Below, in pieces: positions 1-5,668 of a stretch of 5,668 nucleotides of DNA. Under the pieces are notes generated by a model, which saw only the letters and a program-made list of their open reading frames with translations, did not search any database and was not told the origin of the DNA. The stretch covers positions 1 through 5,668 of the forward strand of contig JAEZEK010000174.1 of NCBI GenBank assembly GCA_023417735.1, given 5' to 3'. Each line of letters begins with the position of its first letter. The stretch's first letter is position 1. The stretch is from Pseudomonadota bacterium. GTDB lineage: Bacteria; Pseudomonadota; Alphaproteobacteria; Rhizobiales; Afifellaceae. The translations under genes were made by a program, and so were the position numbers.

Positions 1-1
1 G

Positions 2-925
2 TCACGGCCCGGCCGCCCCGCCTGCGGGAACGGGGCTGCCGGCCAGGCTCCGCCCCGCCTCGAGCACCGCGGCGTCGGTCCCGAGCGCCGTCGTCACGCT
101 CCCCGTCCGCTCGTCATAGGGCGCGCCGCGGAACCGGTCCTCGCGCCAAGGTCCCGTCGTGATCGTCATGCCGCGGAACACCAGACGGCCGTCGACCCTC
201 GCCAGGTGCATCCCGCCCGAGGACGAGCCGCTGGCGTCGCAGTCGGTGCGGTAGAAGCTCGTCGCCGCGCTGGAAACGGGAGCGCGCCGGATGGTGCAGC
301 CCTGTGCGACCGGGACCGCCTTGTCGACCTCCTTCTCCATGCCGGCCGGATGGGCGGTGACGACGATCAGCCGGTCGCCCGCGGCACCCGGCGACGCCTC
401 CGCGATCGGAAACGGCTCGGCGCCCGGAATGGGCTCCACGAGGCGGACGATCGCCCAGTCGTCGTTGGAGCCCGGCTTCGGTGGCGAGGCACCGAACCGC
501 GCATTGGCCGGATCGAGCAGGAGGTCGATCATCATCCATTCGGCCGCCTGGTTGCGGAAGAAGCACTTCGAGCGCTTCCGCCCGGAGCGCTCGAAGAAGA
601 TGTGCCCGGCGGTGAGCACCTGCCGGTTGGTGAGATAGAGCGCGCCGCTGCCGACGGAAGGGGAAGGCGACAGGCAGCCGACATAGCCGGAGACCCGGCG
701 GATCCGGCCGACCTCCTCTCGGGAGAGGCCGAGCGAGGGAGCGAGCACGAGAAGCGAATCGCGATCGTCGCGGCCGTCGATGACGTTCGCGCGCTGGACC
801 AGCCCGGCCGAGAGCCATCCCGACATTGGCAGGCGCCCCGGATCGGCCGAGGCCGAACCGATCACGGGCAGCAGGAAGGCAAGGACCGCCAGAGCGGATG
901 AGAGCAGTCGCATGGCCGCGACCAT
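2..925 (-). CDS. Exported trypsin-like (S1 family) serine protease
   Basis: The 307-residue product is probably a periplasmic or secreted serine endopeptidase. Residues 5-27 form a signal peptide: an Arg after Met5, a long Leu/Ala/Val core, and an A-S-A cleavage site before Asp28. The chymotrypsin-fold triad can be read as His108 in LTAGH, Asp156 in NDDWAIVRL, and a Ser in the 229-238 stretch CDASGSSSGG (Ser235 or Ser236). Four cysteines (84, 121, 210, 229) could form disulfides in an oxidising compartment. The position that normally holds the oxyanion-hole Gly before the nucleophile appears to be Ser234, which is unusual. The C-terminal tail is rich in Gly, Ala and Pro. Start choice is uncertain: ATG at 925 or in-frame ATG at 913 (Met5) differ by four residues, and neither has a clear Shine-Dalgarno sequence. 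The gene lies 53 bp downstream of the co-oriented transglycosylase, so co-transcription is possible. Its substrate is unknown; the family call rests on the triad and the signal peptide. Confidence 0.85.
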   Translation of the reverse strand: MVAAMRLLSSALAVLAFLLPVIGSASADPGRLPMSGWLSAGLVQRANVIDGRDDRDSLLVLAPSLGLSREEVGRIRRVSGYVGCLSPSPSVGSGALYLTNRQVLTAGHIFFERSGRKRSKCFFRNQAAEWMMIDLLLDPANARFGASPPKPGSNDDWAIVRLVEPIPGAEPFPIAEASPGAAGDRLIVVTAHPAGMEKEVDKAVPVAQGCTIRRAPVSSAATSFYRTDCDASGSSSGGMHLARVDGRLVFRGMTITTGPWREDRFRGAPYDERTGSVTTALGTDAAVLEAGRSLAGSPVPAGGAAGP

Positions 926-978
926 AGGAGAGCGCCGTCCGCCGCTCCAGCCCCGCCGGCGCTCCGGCCGGGCCGCCG
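926..978. other. Short gap between transglycosylase and protease genes
   Basis: This 53-bp GC-rich spacer holds an imperfect inverted repeat (arms about 952-959 and 964-972, a four-base loop and one bulged base). No T-tract follows it on either strand, so it is not a convincing intrinsic terminator. No Shine-Dalgarno or promoter for the protease gene is evident. Read-through from the transglycosylase gene is the simplest reading. Confidence 0.4.
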
Positions 979-2151
979 CTATCGTCCTCCGAGTGCCCGG
1001 TAGATCTTCATGCCGGGCCGGCCCGTCGCCGGCATGCCGGCGCGCTGCTCGGCATCCCTGATCGCCTCGCGCGTGAGGGGGCCGACCTTGCCGTCCGGCT
1101 CGCCGATCTGGTAGCCGGCGGCGACCAGCAGCCGCTGCAGCTCGAAGCGCTGCGCGCGCGAGAGCGGCGGGTCGTCGGTCGGCCAGGGCGTGCGGAAGGT
1201 CGGCAGGCCGGCCATCCGGTCGGCGAGGTGGGAGATCGCCAGCGCGTAGGATTCCGCCTGGTTGTAGGCGTAGATCGCATCGAAGTTCTTGAAGACCAGG
1301 AAGCCGGGGCCGCGCGGGCCGGACGGCAGGAGCAGCCCCGCCTGTGCGCCGCCGGAAAGGGCGGCGCCGTCGGCCCTCACCACGCCGCGGCTGCCCCAGG
1401 TGGAGAGCGGCGCCTTCTGTTTACGCCCCGTCGGCCCGGAATAGTTCGGCGGCACCTTCACCTCGATCATCCATGAGCCACCCGGCTGCCATCCCGCCCT
1501 GCGCAGGTAGTTGGCGGTCGAGCCGAGCGCGTCCGGCACCGACTTGACCAAGTCGCGCCGGCCGTCGCCGTCGAAATCGACGGCGAGCCGCTCGTAGGTG
1601 GAGGGAATGAACTGGGTCTGGCCGAAGGCGCCCGCCCAGGAGCCGTAGAGCTCGTTCAGCTGGAGGTCGCCGCGGGTGACGAGCTTCAGCGCGGAAATCA
1701 ACTCGCCCCGCCAGAAGGCGGTGCGGCGGCCGCCCTGGCAGGCGAGCGTCGCGAGCGAGTGCGGAAGGAAATTGTCGCCGGCATCCTGGCCGAAATTCGA
1801 TTCCACGCCCCACACCGCGGCGATCACGAAGCGGTTGACGCCGAAGCGCTGCTCGGCCGCGCGCAGCACGTGGTCGTAGCGGCGCATCATCGCCCTGCCC
1901 TGCTCGACCCTCTCCTCGTCGACGAGGAAGCCGAGATAGTCCCAGATCGGCGTCTTGAACTCCGGCTGCGCACGCGACAGCCGCATCACTTTCTCGTCAG
2001 GCTGGCTGATGGCGAGCGCGCGGTCGGCGACGGCGCGGCTCACCCCCGCCTTCACGGCGGCGTCCTTCAGCCCGCCCACGCAGGCGGAGAAGTTCGCCAG
2101 CGCCGGCGAGGTGGCTAGGATGGGGAGGATGGCGAGGACCGCGAGGCGCAT
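979..2151 (-). CDS. Lytic murein transglycosylase, GH103 (MltB/Slt35-like) with C-terminal peptidoglycan-binding domain
   Basis: The 390-residue periplasmic enzyme should cleave the MurNAc-GlcNAc glycosidic bond of peptidoglycan without hydrolysis, leaving 1,6-anhydro-MurNAc ends. Residues 1-19 are a signal peptide ending in SPALA; there is no lipobox, so it is probably soluble rather than a lipoprotein. The SLT_2 catalytic domain spans about 20-320. Glu117 in AVWGVESNFG is the expected catalytic acid, matching the Glu of E. coli Slt35. The family block SWAGAFGQTQFIPSTY is at 171-186. It is followed by an Asp/Gly-rich loop, DFDGDGRRD (192-200), like the calcium-binding EF-hand-like loop described in Slt35. 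A PGB_1-type domain (about 330-388) carries the characteristic L-x-x-x-G-Y and D-G-x-x-G-P-x-T pattern. The ATG at 2151 is supported by the signal peptide and an AAGGAG nine bases upstream. The same frame stays open far beyond 2151, antisense to the next gene; that extension lacks domain-like sequence and is rejected. Confidence 0.95.
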   Translation of the reverse strand: MRLAVLAILPILATSPALANFSACVGGLKDAAVKAGVSRAVADRALAISQPDEKVMRLSRAQPEFKTPIWDYLGFLVDEERVEQGRAMMRRYDHVLRAAEQRFGVNRFVIAAVWGVESNFGQDAGDNFLPHSLATLACQGGRRTAFWRGELISALKLVTRGDLQLNELYGSWAGAFGQTQFIPSTYERLAVDFDGDGRRDLVKSVPDALGSTANYLRRAGWQPGGSWMIEVKVPPNYSGPTGRKQKAPLSTWGSRGVVRADGAALSGGAQAGLLLPSGPRGPGFLVFKNFDAIYAYNQAESYALAISHLADRMAGLPTFRTPWPTDDPPLSRAQRFELQRLLVAAGYQIGEPDGKVGPLTREAIRDAEQRAGMPATGRPGMKIYRALGGR

Positions 2152-2160
2152 GCGGAATGG

Positions 2161-2166
2161 CTCCTT
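2161..2166 (-). promoter_or_regulatory. Ribosome binding site of the transglycosylase gene
   Basis: On the minus strand this reads AAGGAG, nine bases before the ATG at 2151. It decides the start in favour of 2151 over the much longer open frame, because it coincides with the beginning of a good signal peptide. Confidence 0.8.
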
Positions 2167-2182
2167 CGTGTTCCGAATCGGC

Positions 2183-2211
2183 AGTCTAGACCGAGAATCC
2201 ATGCGAATGAA
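2183..2211 (-). promoter_or_regulatory. Possible sigma-70-like promoter of the transglycosylase gene
   Basis: On the minus strand there is TTCATT (2206-2211), a 17-base spacer, then TAGACT (2183-2188). That is three of six and four of six matches to the -35 and -10 consensus. Transcription would begin near 2176, giving a leader of about 25 bases that contains the Shine-Dalgarno site. Position and spacing are good but the hexamers are weak, so this is only a candidate. Confidence 0.3.
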
Positions 2212-2382
2212 TCCGGGGCGAGCCCGCCCGCGGGCGTGTCCGCTGTCGGATCCCCCTTGCGCTCGACGCCCGAGCGGCGACCGTGAGCGCCGTGACCTGA
2301 ACGGAAAGTGCGGAGATTTCATGCCCCCGGAGAACGGACCCCGAAGGCGCCTCACGAGCGGCAGCGGCCGCGGATCGTCGCC

Positions 2383-3711
2383 ATGCTGAAGAGCCTCCTC
2401 GACCCCGGTGCGCTGTGGGAGCGGGTGCGCAGCACCTATTGGTTCGTGCCCGGCCTGATGACGTTCGCGGCCATCGCGCTCTCCTTCGTCATGATCGCCG
2501 TCGACACGGCGATCGGGCCCGATGTGCTGGACGGCCTCGGTTGGGCCTACGCCAATCGCGCGGAGGGCGCCCGCGAGCTCCTCGGCACGATCGCGGGATC
2601 GGTCATCGGCGTGGCCGGCGTCAGCTTCTCCATCACGATCGCCACCTTCTCCCAGTCGACGACCCAGTTCGGCCCGCGCCTCATCACCAACTTCATGCGC
2701 GACACGGGCAATCAGATAGTCCTCGGCACCTTCGTCGGCACCTTCGCCTATGCGCTGATGGTCCTGCGGACGATCCAGTCCGGCGACGATGCGGATGCCC
2801 GCTTCGTGCCGCACCTCGCCATCCTGCTGGCGCTGCTGTTCGCCCTCGCATCGGTGGCCGTGCTCATCTATTTCATCCATCACATTCCCGAGAGCATCAA
2901 CGTCTCGAACGTCGCTGCCCGGCTCGGTCGCGGCCTCGCCCATTCGCTTGAGCAACGGCAGAGCGAGGCGTCGGGTCAGGCCGCGTTCGAACTCGACCTG
3001 CCGCTCGGCTACGGCGCGGAGGCGCGGCCGGTCTGCTCCACCCGTGCGGGGTACGTGCAAAGGATTGCCGCCAGCACCCTGGCGGAGATCGCGGTCGTCG
3101 AAGACGCCTTGATCCTGCTCGCCCGGGAGCCGGGCGATTTCGCTCCGGCCGGCGCTCCCCTCGCCACGGTCTGGCCCGGCAGGCAGATCGAAGCGGAGAC
3201 CGAGGAGCGGATCCGCGCCGCCTTTCTGATCGGAAACGAACGGTCGCCCAGCCAGGATCTCCTGTTCGTGGTGGACGAACTCGTCGAGATGGCGAGCCGC
3301 GCGCTGTCCTCCGGCGTGAACGACGTCTTCACGGCGATGGCCTGCCTCGACTGGCTCGGCAATGCGCTGCGGACCGCCGCCCGGGCGGAGATCGCGGGGA
3401 TGGTCGTGAGGGATGACGGGGGCAAGGTGCGCGTGGTCGGGCGCGGCCTCGATTTCATGCTCCTGCTCGCACGCAGCTGCGACCAGCTCCGCCCTTATGT
3501 CGAGCGCGACCGGAACGCCTCGCTCCACCTGCTGTCGATCCTCGAGGAACTCGCCCGCGACCTGCCGTCGCCCGAACACCGGCGCGCCGTGGCGGAGAAA
3601 GCGGCGGCGCTCCACCGCGGCGCGCGGGCAAGCCTGACCCACCCCGACGATCGCGCCGCCGTGGATGACGCCTTCGCGCGGATCGAGGCGGCGGCTCCGC
3701 CGGCCTCCTGA
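2383..3711 (+). CDS. DUF2254 family inner-membrane protein
   Basis: The 442-residue product is an integral membrane protein of the DUF2254 (COG4325-like) family, whose function is not established. Four transmembrane helices are visible at about 20-42, 68-88, 112-131 and 142-166. Family-typical blocks can be read: SITIATFSQSTTQFGPRLI just after helix 2, IYFIHHIPESINV at the end of helix 4, RAGYVQRI at 221-228, and ALSSGVNDVFTAM at 307-319, which corresponds to the usual ALSPxINDPFTA motif. The C-terminal portion (about 170-442) is soluble and mostly alpha-helical in character. Length fits the family. I chose ATG 2383 because family-like sequence begins immediately there. An in-frame GTG at 2308 would add 25 Arg/Pro-rich residues unlike a membrane protein N-terminus. 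Neither start has a strong Shine-Dalgarno. The gene is divergent from the transglycosylase and convergent with the ABC operon, so it is probably monocistronic. No catalytic motif is recognised; a channel or envelope-stress role would be speculation. Confidence 0.92.
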   Translation: MLKSLLDPGALWERVRSTYWFVPGLMTFAAIALSFVMIAVDTAIGPDVLDGLGWAYANRAEGARELLGTIAGSVIGVAGVSFSITIATFSQSTTQFGPRLITNFMRDTGNQIVLGTFVGTFAYALMVLRTIQSGDDADARFVPHLAILLALLFALASVAVLIYFIHHIPESINVSNVAARLGRGLAHSLEQRQSEASGQAAFELDLPLGYGAEARPVCSTRAGYVQRIAASTLAEIAVVEDALILLAREPGDFAPAGAPLATVWPGRQIEAETEERIRAAFLIGNERSPSQDLLFVVDELVEMASRALSSGVNDVFTAMACLDWLGNALRTAARAEIAGMVVRDDGGKVRVVGRGLDFMLLLARSCDQLRPYVERDRNASLHLLSILEELARDLPSPEHRRAVAEKAAALHRGARASLTHPDDRAAVDDAFARIEAAAPPAS

Positions 3712-3807
3712 GAGCGGCCGTGGTGCTTGCCGACATCGGCGGCGTGTCAGGCACCCTGCCGGAGCCGGCCGCGACGGCGTTTCGTCGGCGCGTGCTGCCG
3801 TGCGATC
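3712..3807. other. Convergent intergenic gap, no clear terminator
   Basis: This 96-bp stretch lies between the 3' ends of the DUF2254 gene and the ABC permease gene, so a bidirectional terminator is expected here. The best structure is a short hairpin with CGACG/CGTCG arms around GCGTTT at about 3772-3787, extendable by a couple of pairs past a bulge. No U-tract follows on either strand, so termination may be Rho-dependent. No small gene is seen. Confidence 0.35.
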
Positions 3808-4569
3808 TCAGTTCTTCAGCCTGTAACCCGTGCGAAAGATCCAGGCGATGAGAGCGAGGCAGATGGCGAGGAAGACGAGCGTCATGAACACGCTCACCCC
3901 GATGCCGACATCGGCCCTGCCGTAGAAGCTCCAGCGAAAGCCGCTGACGAGATAGACGACCGGGTTGAAGAGCGTGACCGTGCGCCAGAACGGCGGCAGC
4001 ATGTCGATCGAATAGAAGCTGCCGCCGAGGAAGGTGAGCGGGGTCACGATGAGGAGCGGCACCAGCTGCAGCTTCTCGAAGCCGTCGGCCCAGATGCCGA
4101 TGATGAAGCCGAACAGGCTGAACGTGACCGCGGTCAGCACGAGGAATCCAAGCATCCAGAGCGGATGCTCGACCCGCAGCGGCACGAACAGGCCGGCCGT
4201 CGCCAGGATGATGAGGCCGAGCATGATCGACTTGGTCGCCGCCGCGCCGACATAGCCGATCACGATCTCCCAGTACGAGACCGGGGCGGAGAGCAGCTCG
4301 TAGATCGTGCCGGTGAACTTCGGGAAGTAGATGCCGAAGGAGGCGTTCGAGATGCTCTGGGTGAGCAGCGACAGCATGATCAGGCCCGGCACGATGAAGG
4401 CGCCGTAGCTCACGCCGTCGATCGATTCGATGCGCGAGCCGATCGCCGATCCGAACACCACGAAATAGAGCGAGGTGGAGATCACCGGGGACACGATGCT
4501 CTGCAGCAGCGTCCGGAAGGCGCGCGCCATCTCGAAGCGGTAGATGGCGGAAATGGCATGCCCGTTCAT
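3808..4569 (-). CDS. ABC-2 type exporter permease (YadH-like)
   Basis: The 253-residue product is the membrane subunit of an ABC-2 type exporter, expected to dimerise and pair with the ATPase encoded just upstream. Six hydrophobic helices are visible at about 20-42, 55-75, 105-128, 136-160, 166-186 and 222-247. The family signature near the C-terminus is clear: [17 protein letters not shown] (181-197), then [17 protein letters not shown] (201-217), as in the YadH/NodJ/DrrB group of ABC-2 permeases. Residues 84-98 ([15 protein letters not shown]) form the cytoplasmic coupling-helix region typical of the family. Length is normal. The start ATG at 4569 overlaps the ATPase stop as TGATG, and a GAGGGAG lies five bases upstream inside the ATPase gene, so translation is probably coupled. 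A much longer open frame continuing upstream in this phase is out of frame with the ATPase and is not coding. The substrate cannot be told from sequence; YadH itself is uncharacterised, and relatives export drugs, polysaccharide or Nod factors. Confidence 0.94.
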   Translation of the reverse strand: MNGHAISAIYRFEMARAFRTLLQSIVSPVISTSLYFVVFGSAIGSRIESIDGVSYGAFIVPGLIMLSLLTQSISNASFGIYFPKFTGTIYELLSAPVSYWEIVIGYVGAAATKSIMLGLIILATAGLFVPLRVEHPLWMLGFLVLTAVTFSLFGFIIGIWADGFEKLQLVPLLIVTPLTFLGGSFYSIDMLPPFWRTVTLFNPVVYLVSGFRWSFYGRADVGIGVSVFMTLVFLAICLALIAWIFRTGYRLKN

Positions 4570-5492
4570 CAGCGCTCCCTCACCAGGCCGACGAAGATCT
4601 CTTCCAGCGAGCTCTCGCGCGTCTGCAGGTCGCGGAAGCGTATGCCGGCGCCGGCGAGGTCCTGCAGCAGCGCCGTGATGCCGGTCCGCTCCGCCTGCGT
4701 GTCGTAGGTGTAGACGAGCCTGTCGCCGCCATTGACGATCTCCAGCCCGTGGCGGGCGAGCGCGGGCGGGATGTCCGCAACCGGCTCGTGCAGCTCCAGG
4801 ATGAGCTGCTTGCGGCCGAGCTTGCGCATCAGCGCCGTCTTCTCCTCCACCAGGATCAGCTCGCCGTGGCTGATGACGCCGACCCGGTCGGCCATCTCCT
4901 CCGCCTCCTCGATGTAGTGCGTGGTCAGGATGATGGTGACGCCGGTCTCCCGCAGCTCGCGCACGAGGCGCCACATGTCGCGGCGGAGCTCGACGTCGAC
5001 GCCGGCGGTCGGCTCGTCGAGGAAGAGGACCGACGGCTCGTGCGAAAGCGCCTTGGCGATCAGAACGCGCCGCTTCATGCCGCCCGACAGCGTCATGATC
5101 TTCGAGTCGCGCTTGTCCCAGAGCGAAAGCGCCTTCAGCACGTGCTCCACATGGGCCGGGTCGGCCGGCTTGCCGAAGAGGCCGCGGCTGAAGGAGACCG
5201 TCGCGCGGACCGTCTCGAAGGCGTCCGTCGTGAGCTCCTGCGGCACCAGCCCGATCATGGAGCGGGCGAGCCGGTACTCGGAGACGATGTCGTGGCCGCC
5301 GACGCGCACGGTGCCGGAGGTCGGGTTGACGATGCCGCAGACGACGCTGATGAGGGTCGTCTTGCCGGCGCCGTTCGGCCCGAGCAGCGCGAAGATCTCG
5401 CCCTTGCGGATCTCGAGGTCGACGTGCTTCAGCGCCCGGAACCCGGTCGCATAGGTCTTCGACAGGTCGGAGACTTCGATGATCGGCTGCAT
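4569..5492 (-). CDS. ABC-2 type exporter ATP-binding protein (YadG-like)
   Basis: The 307-residue cytoplasmic ATPase should power the permease encoded downstream. All nucleotide-binding motifs are intact: Walker A GPNGAGKT (38-45), Q-loop Gln85 in GLVPQE, signature LSGGM (135-139), Walker B VLFLDE (155-160) with catalytic Glu160, D-loop AGVD (163-166), and H-loop His192 in LTTHY. The C-terminal part (about 225-307) is the extension common in CcmA/YadG-type exporters and ends in the typical [10 protein letters not shown] block. The ATG at 5492 gives [14 protein letters not shown], the usual start of this family. The same frame stays open to an ATG at 5615, but the extra 41 residues are Arg/Ala-rich and unlike an ABC domain, so they are rejected. 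No strong Shine-Dalgarno precedes 5492. It is the first gene of a two-gene operon with the permease. The closest functional description I can give is YadG-like; the substrate is unknown. Confidence 0.96.
   Translation of the reverse strand: MQPIIEVSDLSKTYATGFRALKHVDLEIRKGEIFALLGPNGAGKTTLISVVCGIVNPTSGTVRVGGHDIVSEYRLARSMIGLVPQELTTDAFETVRATVSFSRGLFGKPADPAHVEHVLKALSLWDKRDSKIMTLSGGMKRRVLIAKALSHEPSVLFLDEPTAGVDVELRRDMWRLVRELRETGVTIILTTHYIEEAEEMADRVGVISHGELILVEEKTALMRKLGRKQLILELHEPVADIPPALARHGLEIVNGGDRLVYTYDTQAERTGITALLQDLAGAGIRFRDLQTRESSLEEIFVGLVRER
4575..4581 (-). promoter_or_regulatory. Ribosome binding site of the permease, inside the ATPase gene
   Basis: On the minus strand GAGGGAG sits five bases before the permease ATG and within the last codons of the ATPase gene. 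Together with the TGATG stop/start overlap it points to coupled translation of the two subunits. Confidence 0.7.
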
Positions 5493-5668
5493 GGCGCGGA
5501 CAACTCGCGAGACGCGGAAGAGCGGCCGCTCGCACCAGGAACGTGCCGGTGCGGCGAGGGCCGCCTTTCTACGCCGCCGAAGCGAACTTGGCCACCCGCC
5601 CCCGTCTCGCCCCAACCGCCTCGCCGCTCCGCCGGCGGACAGGCCGCCGCGCCGGCCGGCCCTACCAG
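5493..5668. other. Upstream region of the ABC exporter operon
   Basis: No convincing gene is seen in this 176-bp stretch, though an end of a neighbouring gene beyond the window cannot be excluded. It becomes very GC-rich after about 5600. It holds two perfect 12-bp palindromes: GAGCGGCCGCTC (5520-5531), between the promoter candidate and the ATPase start, and TCCGCCGGCGGA (5628-5639), upstream of the promoter candidate. Their positions would suit an operator, but both consist of simple GC-rich sequence that recurs by chance. Confidence 0.35.
5566..5594 (-). promoter_or_regulatory. Possible promoter of the ABC exporter operon
   Basis: On the minus strand there is TGGCCA (5589-5594), a 17-base spacer, then TAGAAA (5566-5571), each matching four of six consensus positions. 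The start of transcription would be near 5559, giving a leader of about 67 bases that contains the 5520-5531 palindrome. This is a pattern match only. Confidence 0.25.

Larger units (their letters stand above)
2152..2382. other. Divergent intergenic region with a short perfect palindrome
   Basis: This 231-bp region separates the divergent transglycosylase and DUF2254 genes and must hold both promoters if both have their own. It contains a perfect 12-bp palindrome, CGCCCGCGGGCG (2225-2236), and a small hairpin with six-base arms (2260-2265 and 2271-2276) around a five-base loop. Either could be an operator half-site arrangement, but such repeats are common by chance in GC-rich DNA. No convincing plus-strand promoter is visible. 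An in-frame GTG at 2308 would extend the DUF2254 gene into this region. Confidence 0.45.

Noticed and set aside
952..972. A GC-rich inverted repeat between the transglycosylase and protease genes as an intrinsic terminator.
   Set aside because: The stem is bulged and no run of T follows in either direction; repeats like this are frequent in this base composition.
2308..2382. A GTG start adding 25 residues to the DUF2254 protein.
   Set aside because: The extension is Arg/Pro-rich, has no family resemblance, and the GTG lacks a good Shine-Dalgarno. ATG 2383 fits better, although its own ribosome binding site is also weak.
2152..3642. A very long minus-strand open frame running upstream of the transglycosylase, antisense to the DUF2254 gene.
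   Set aside because: Its codons are exact reverse complements of the DUF2254 codons, so it is interrupted only where the sense gene uses TTA, CTA or TCA, which are rare in GC-rich genes. The translation is rich in Arg, Glu, Asp, Gly and His with no domain or helix pattern, while the sense strand has clear family motifs.
3727..4707. A 326-codon plus-strand open frame antisense to the ABC permease and the end of the ATPase.
   Set aside because: It is codon-aligned with the permease gene and gives a charged, low-complexity product (Asp/Glu/Arg/His-rich) with no recognisable domain. It is a shadow of the membrane-protein gene.
4570..5535. An upstream extension of the permease frame through the ATPase gene, which would give a 575-residue protein.
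   Set aside because: That part is out of frame with an ATPase gene that has every ABC motif intact. The permease has its own ATG and ribosome binding site at the TGATG junction.
5493..5615. An N-terminal extension of the ATPase to an ATG at 5615.
   Set aside because: The extra 41 residues are Arg/Ala-rich and precede the standard ABC N-terminus at [10 protein letters not shown]. The promoter candidate also falls within this stretch.
1..5668. CRISPR arrays, tRNA or rRNA genes, insertion sequences, attachment sites, or a defence system.
   Set aside because: I found no regularly spaced direct repeats, cloverleaf-like sequence, transposase or integrase gene, terminal inverted repeats, or defence-type protein. 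All five genes belong to ordinary envelope families.

Overview
The window is GC-rich chromosomal DNA, and its coding regions use mostly G/C-ending codons. It looks like an alphaproteobacterium, probably of the Hyphomicrobiales (Rhizobiales) or a related order. The basis is codon use plus the resemblance of the five proteins to families common there; no rRNA or other taxonomic marker is present, so the placement is an inference. There are five protein genes and no sign of tRNA or rRNA genes, CRISPR arrays, insertion sequences, or phage or plasmid functions.

Layout. Positions 2-925 (minus) encode an exported trypsin-like serine protease. A 53-bp gap separates it from 979-2151 (minus), an exported GH103 lytic murein transglycosylase with a C-terminal peptidoglycan-binding domain. 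A 231-bp divergent intergenic region (2152-2382) follows, then 2383-3711 (plus), a four-helix membrane protein of the DUF2254 family. A 96-bp convergent gap leads to a two-gene ABC-2 type exporter operon on the minus strand: the ATPase at 4569-5492 is transcribed first and the permease at 3808-4569 second, with start and stop codons overlapping as TGATG. The last 176 bp (5493-5668) are upstream DNA of that operon, with a weak promoter candidate and two short perfect palindromes.

How the genes work together. All five products act at the cell envelope: periplasmic proteolysis, peptidoglycan cleavage, an inner-membrane protein of unknown role, and a YadG/YadH-like ATP-driven exporter of unknown substrate. 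The protease and transglycosylase may share a transcript. The ATPase and permease almost certainly form one transporter. Nothing shows the three transcription units to be functionally linked. I see no clear undescribed system. The best leads are an altered active-site loop in the protease and the uncharacterised DUF2254 protein divergent from the peptidoglycan hydrolase.
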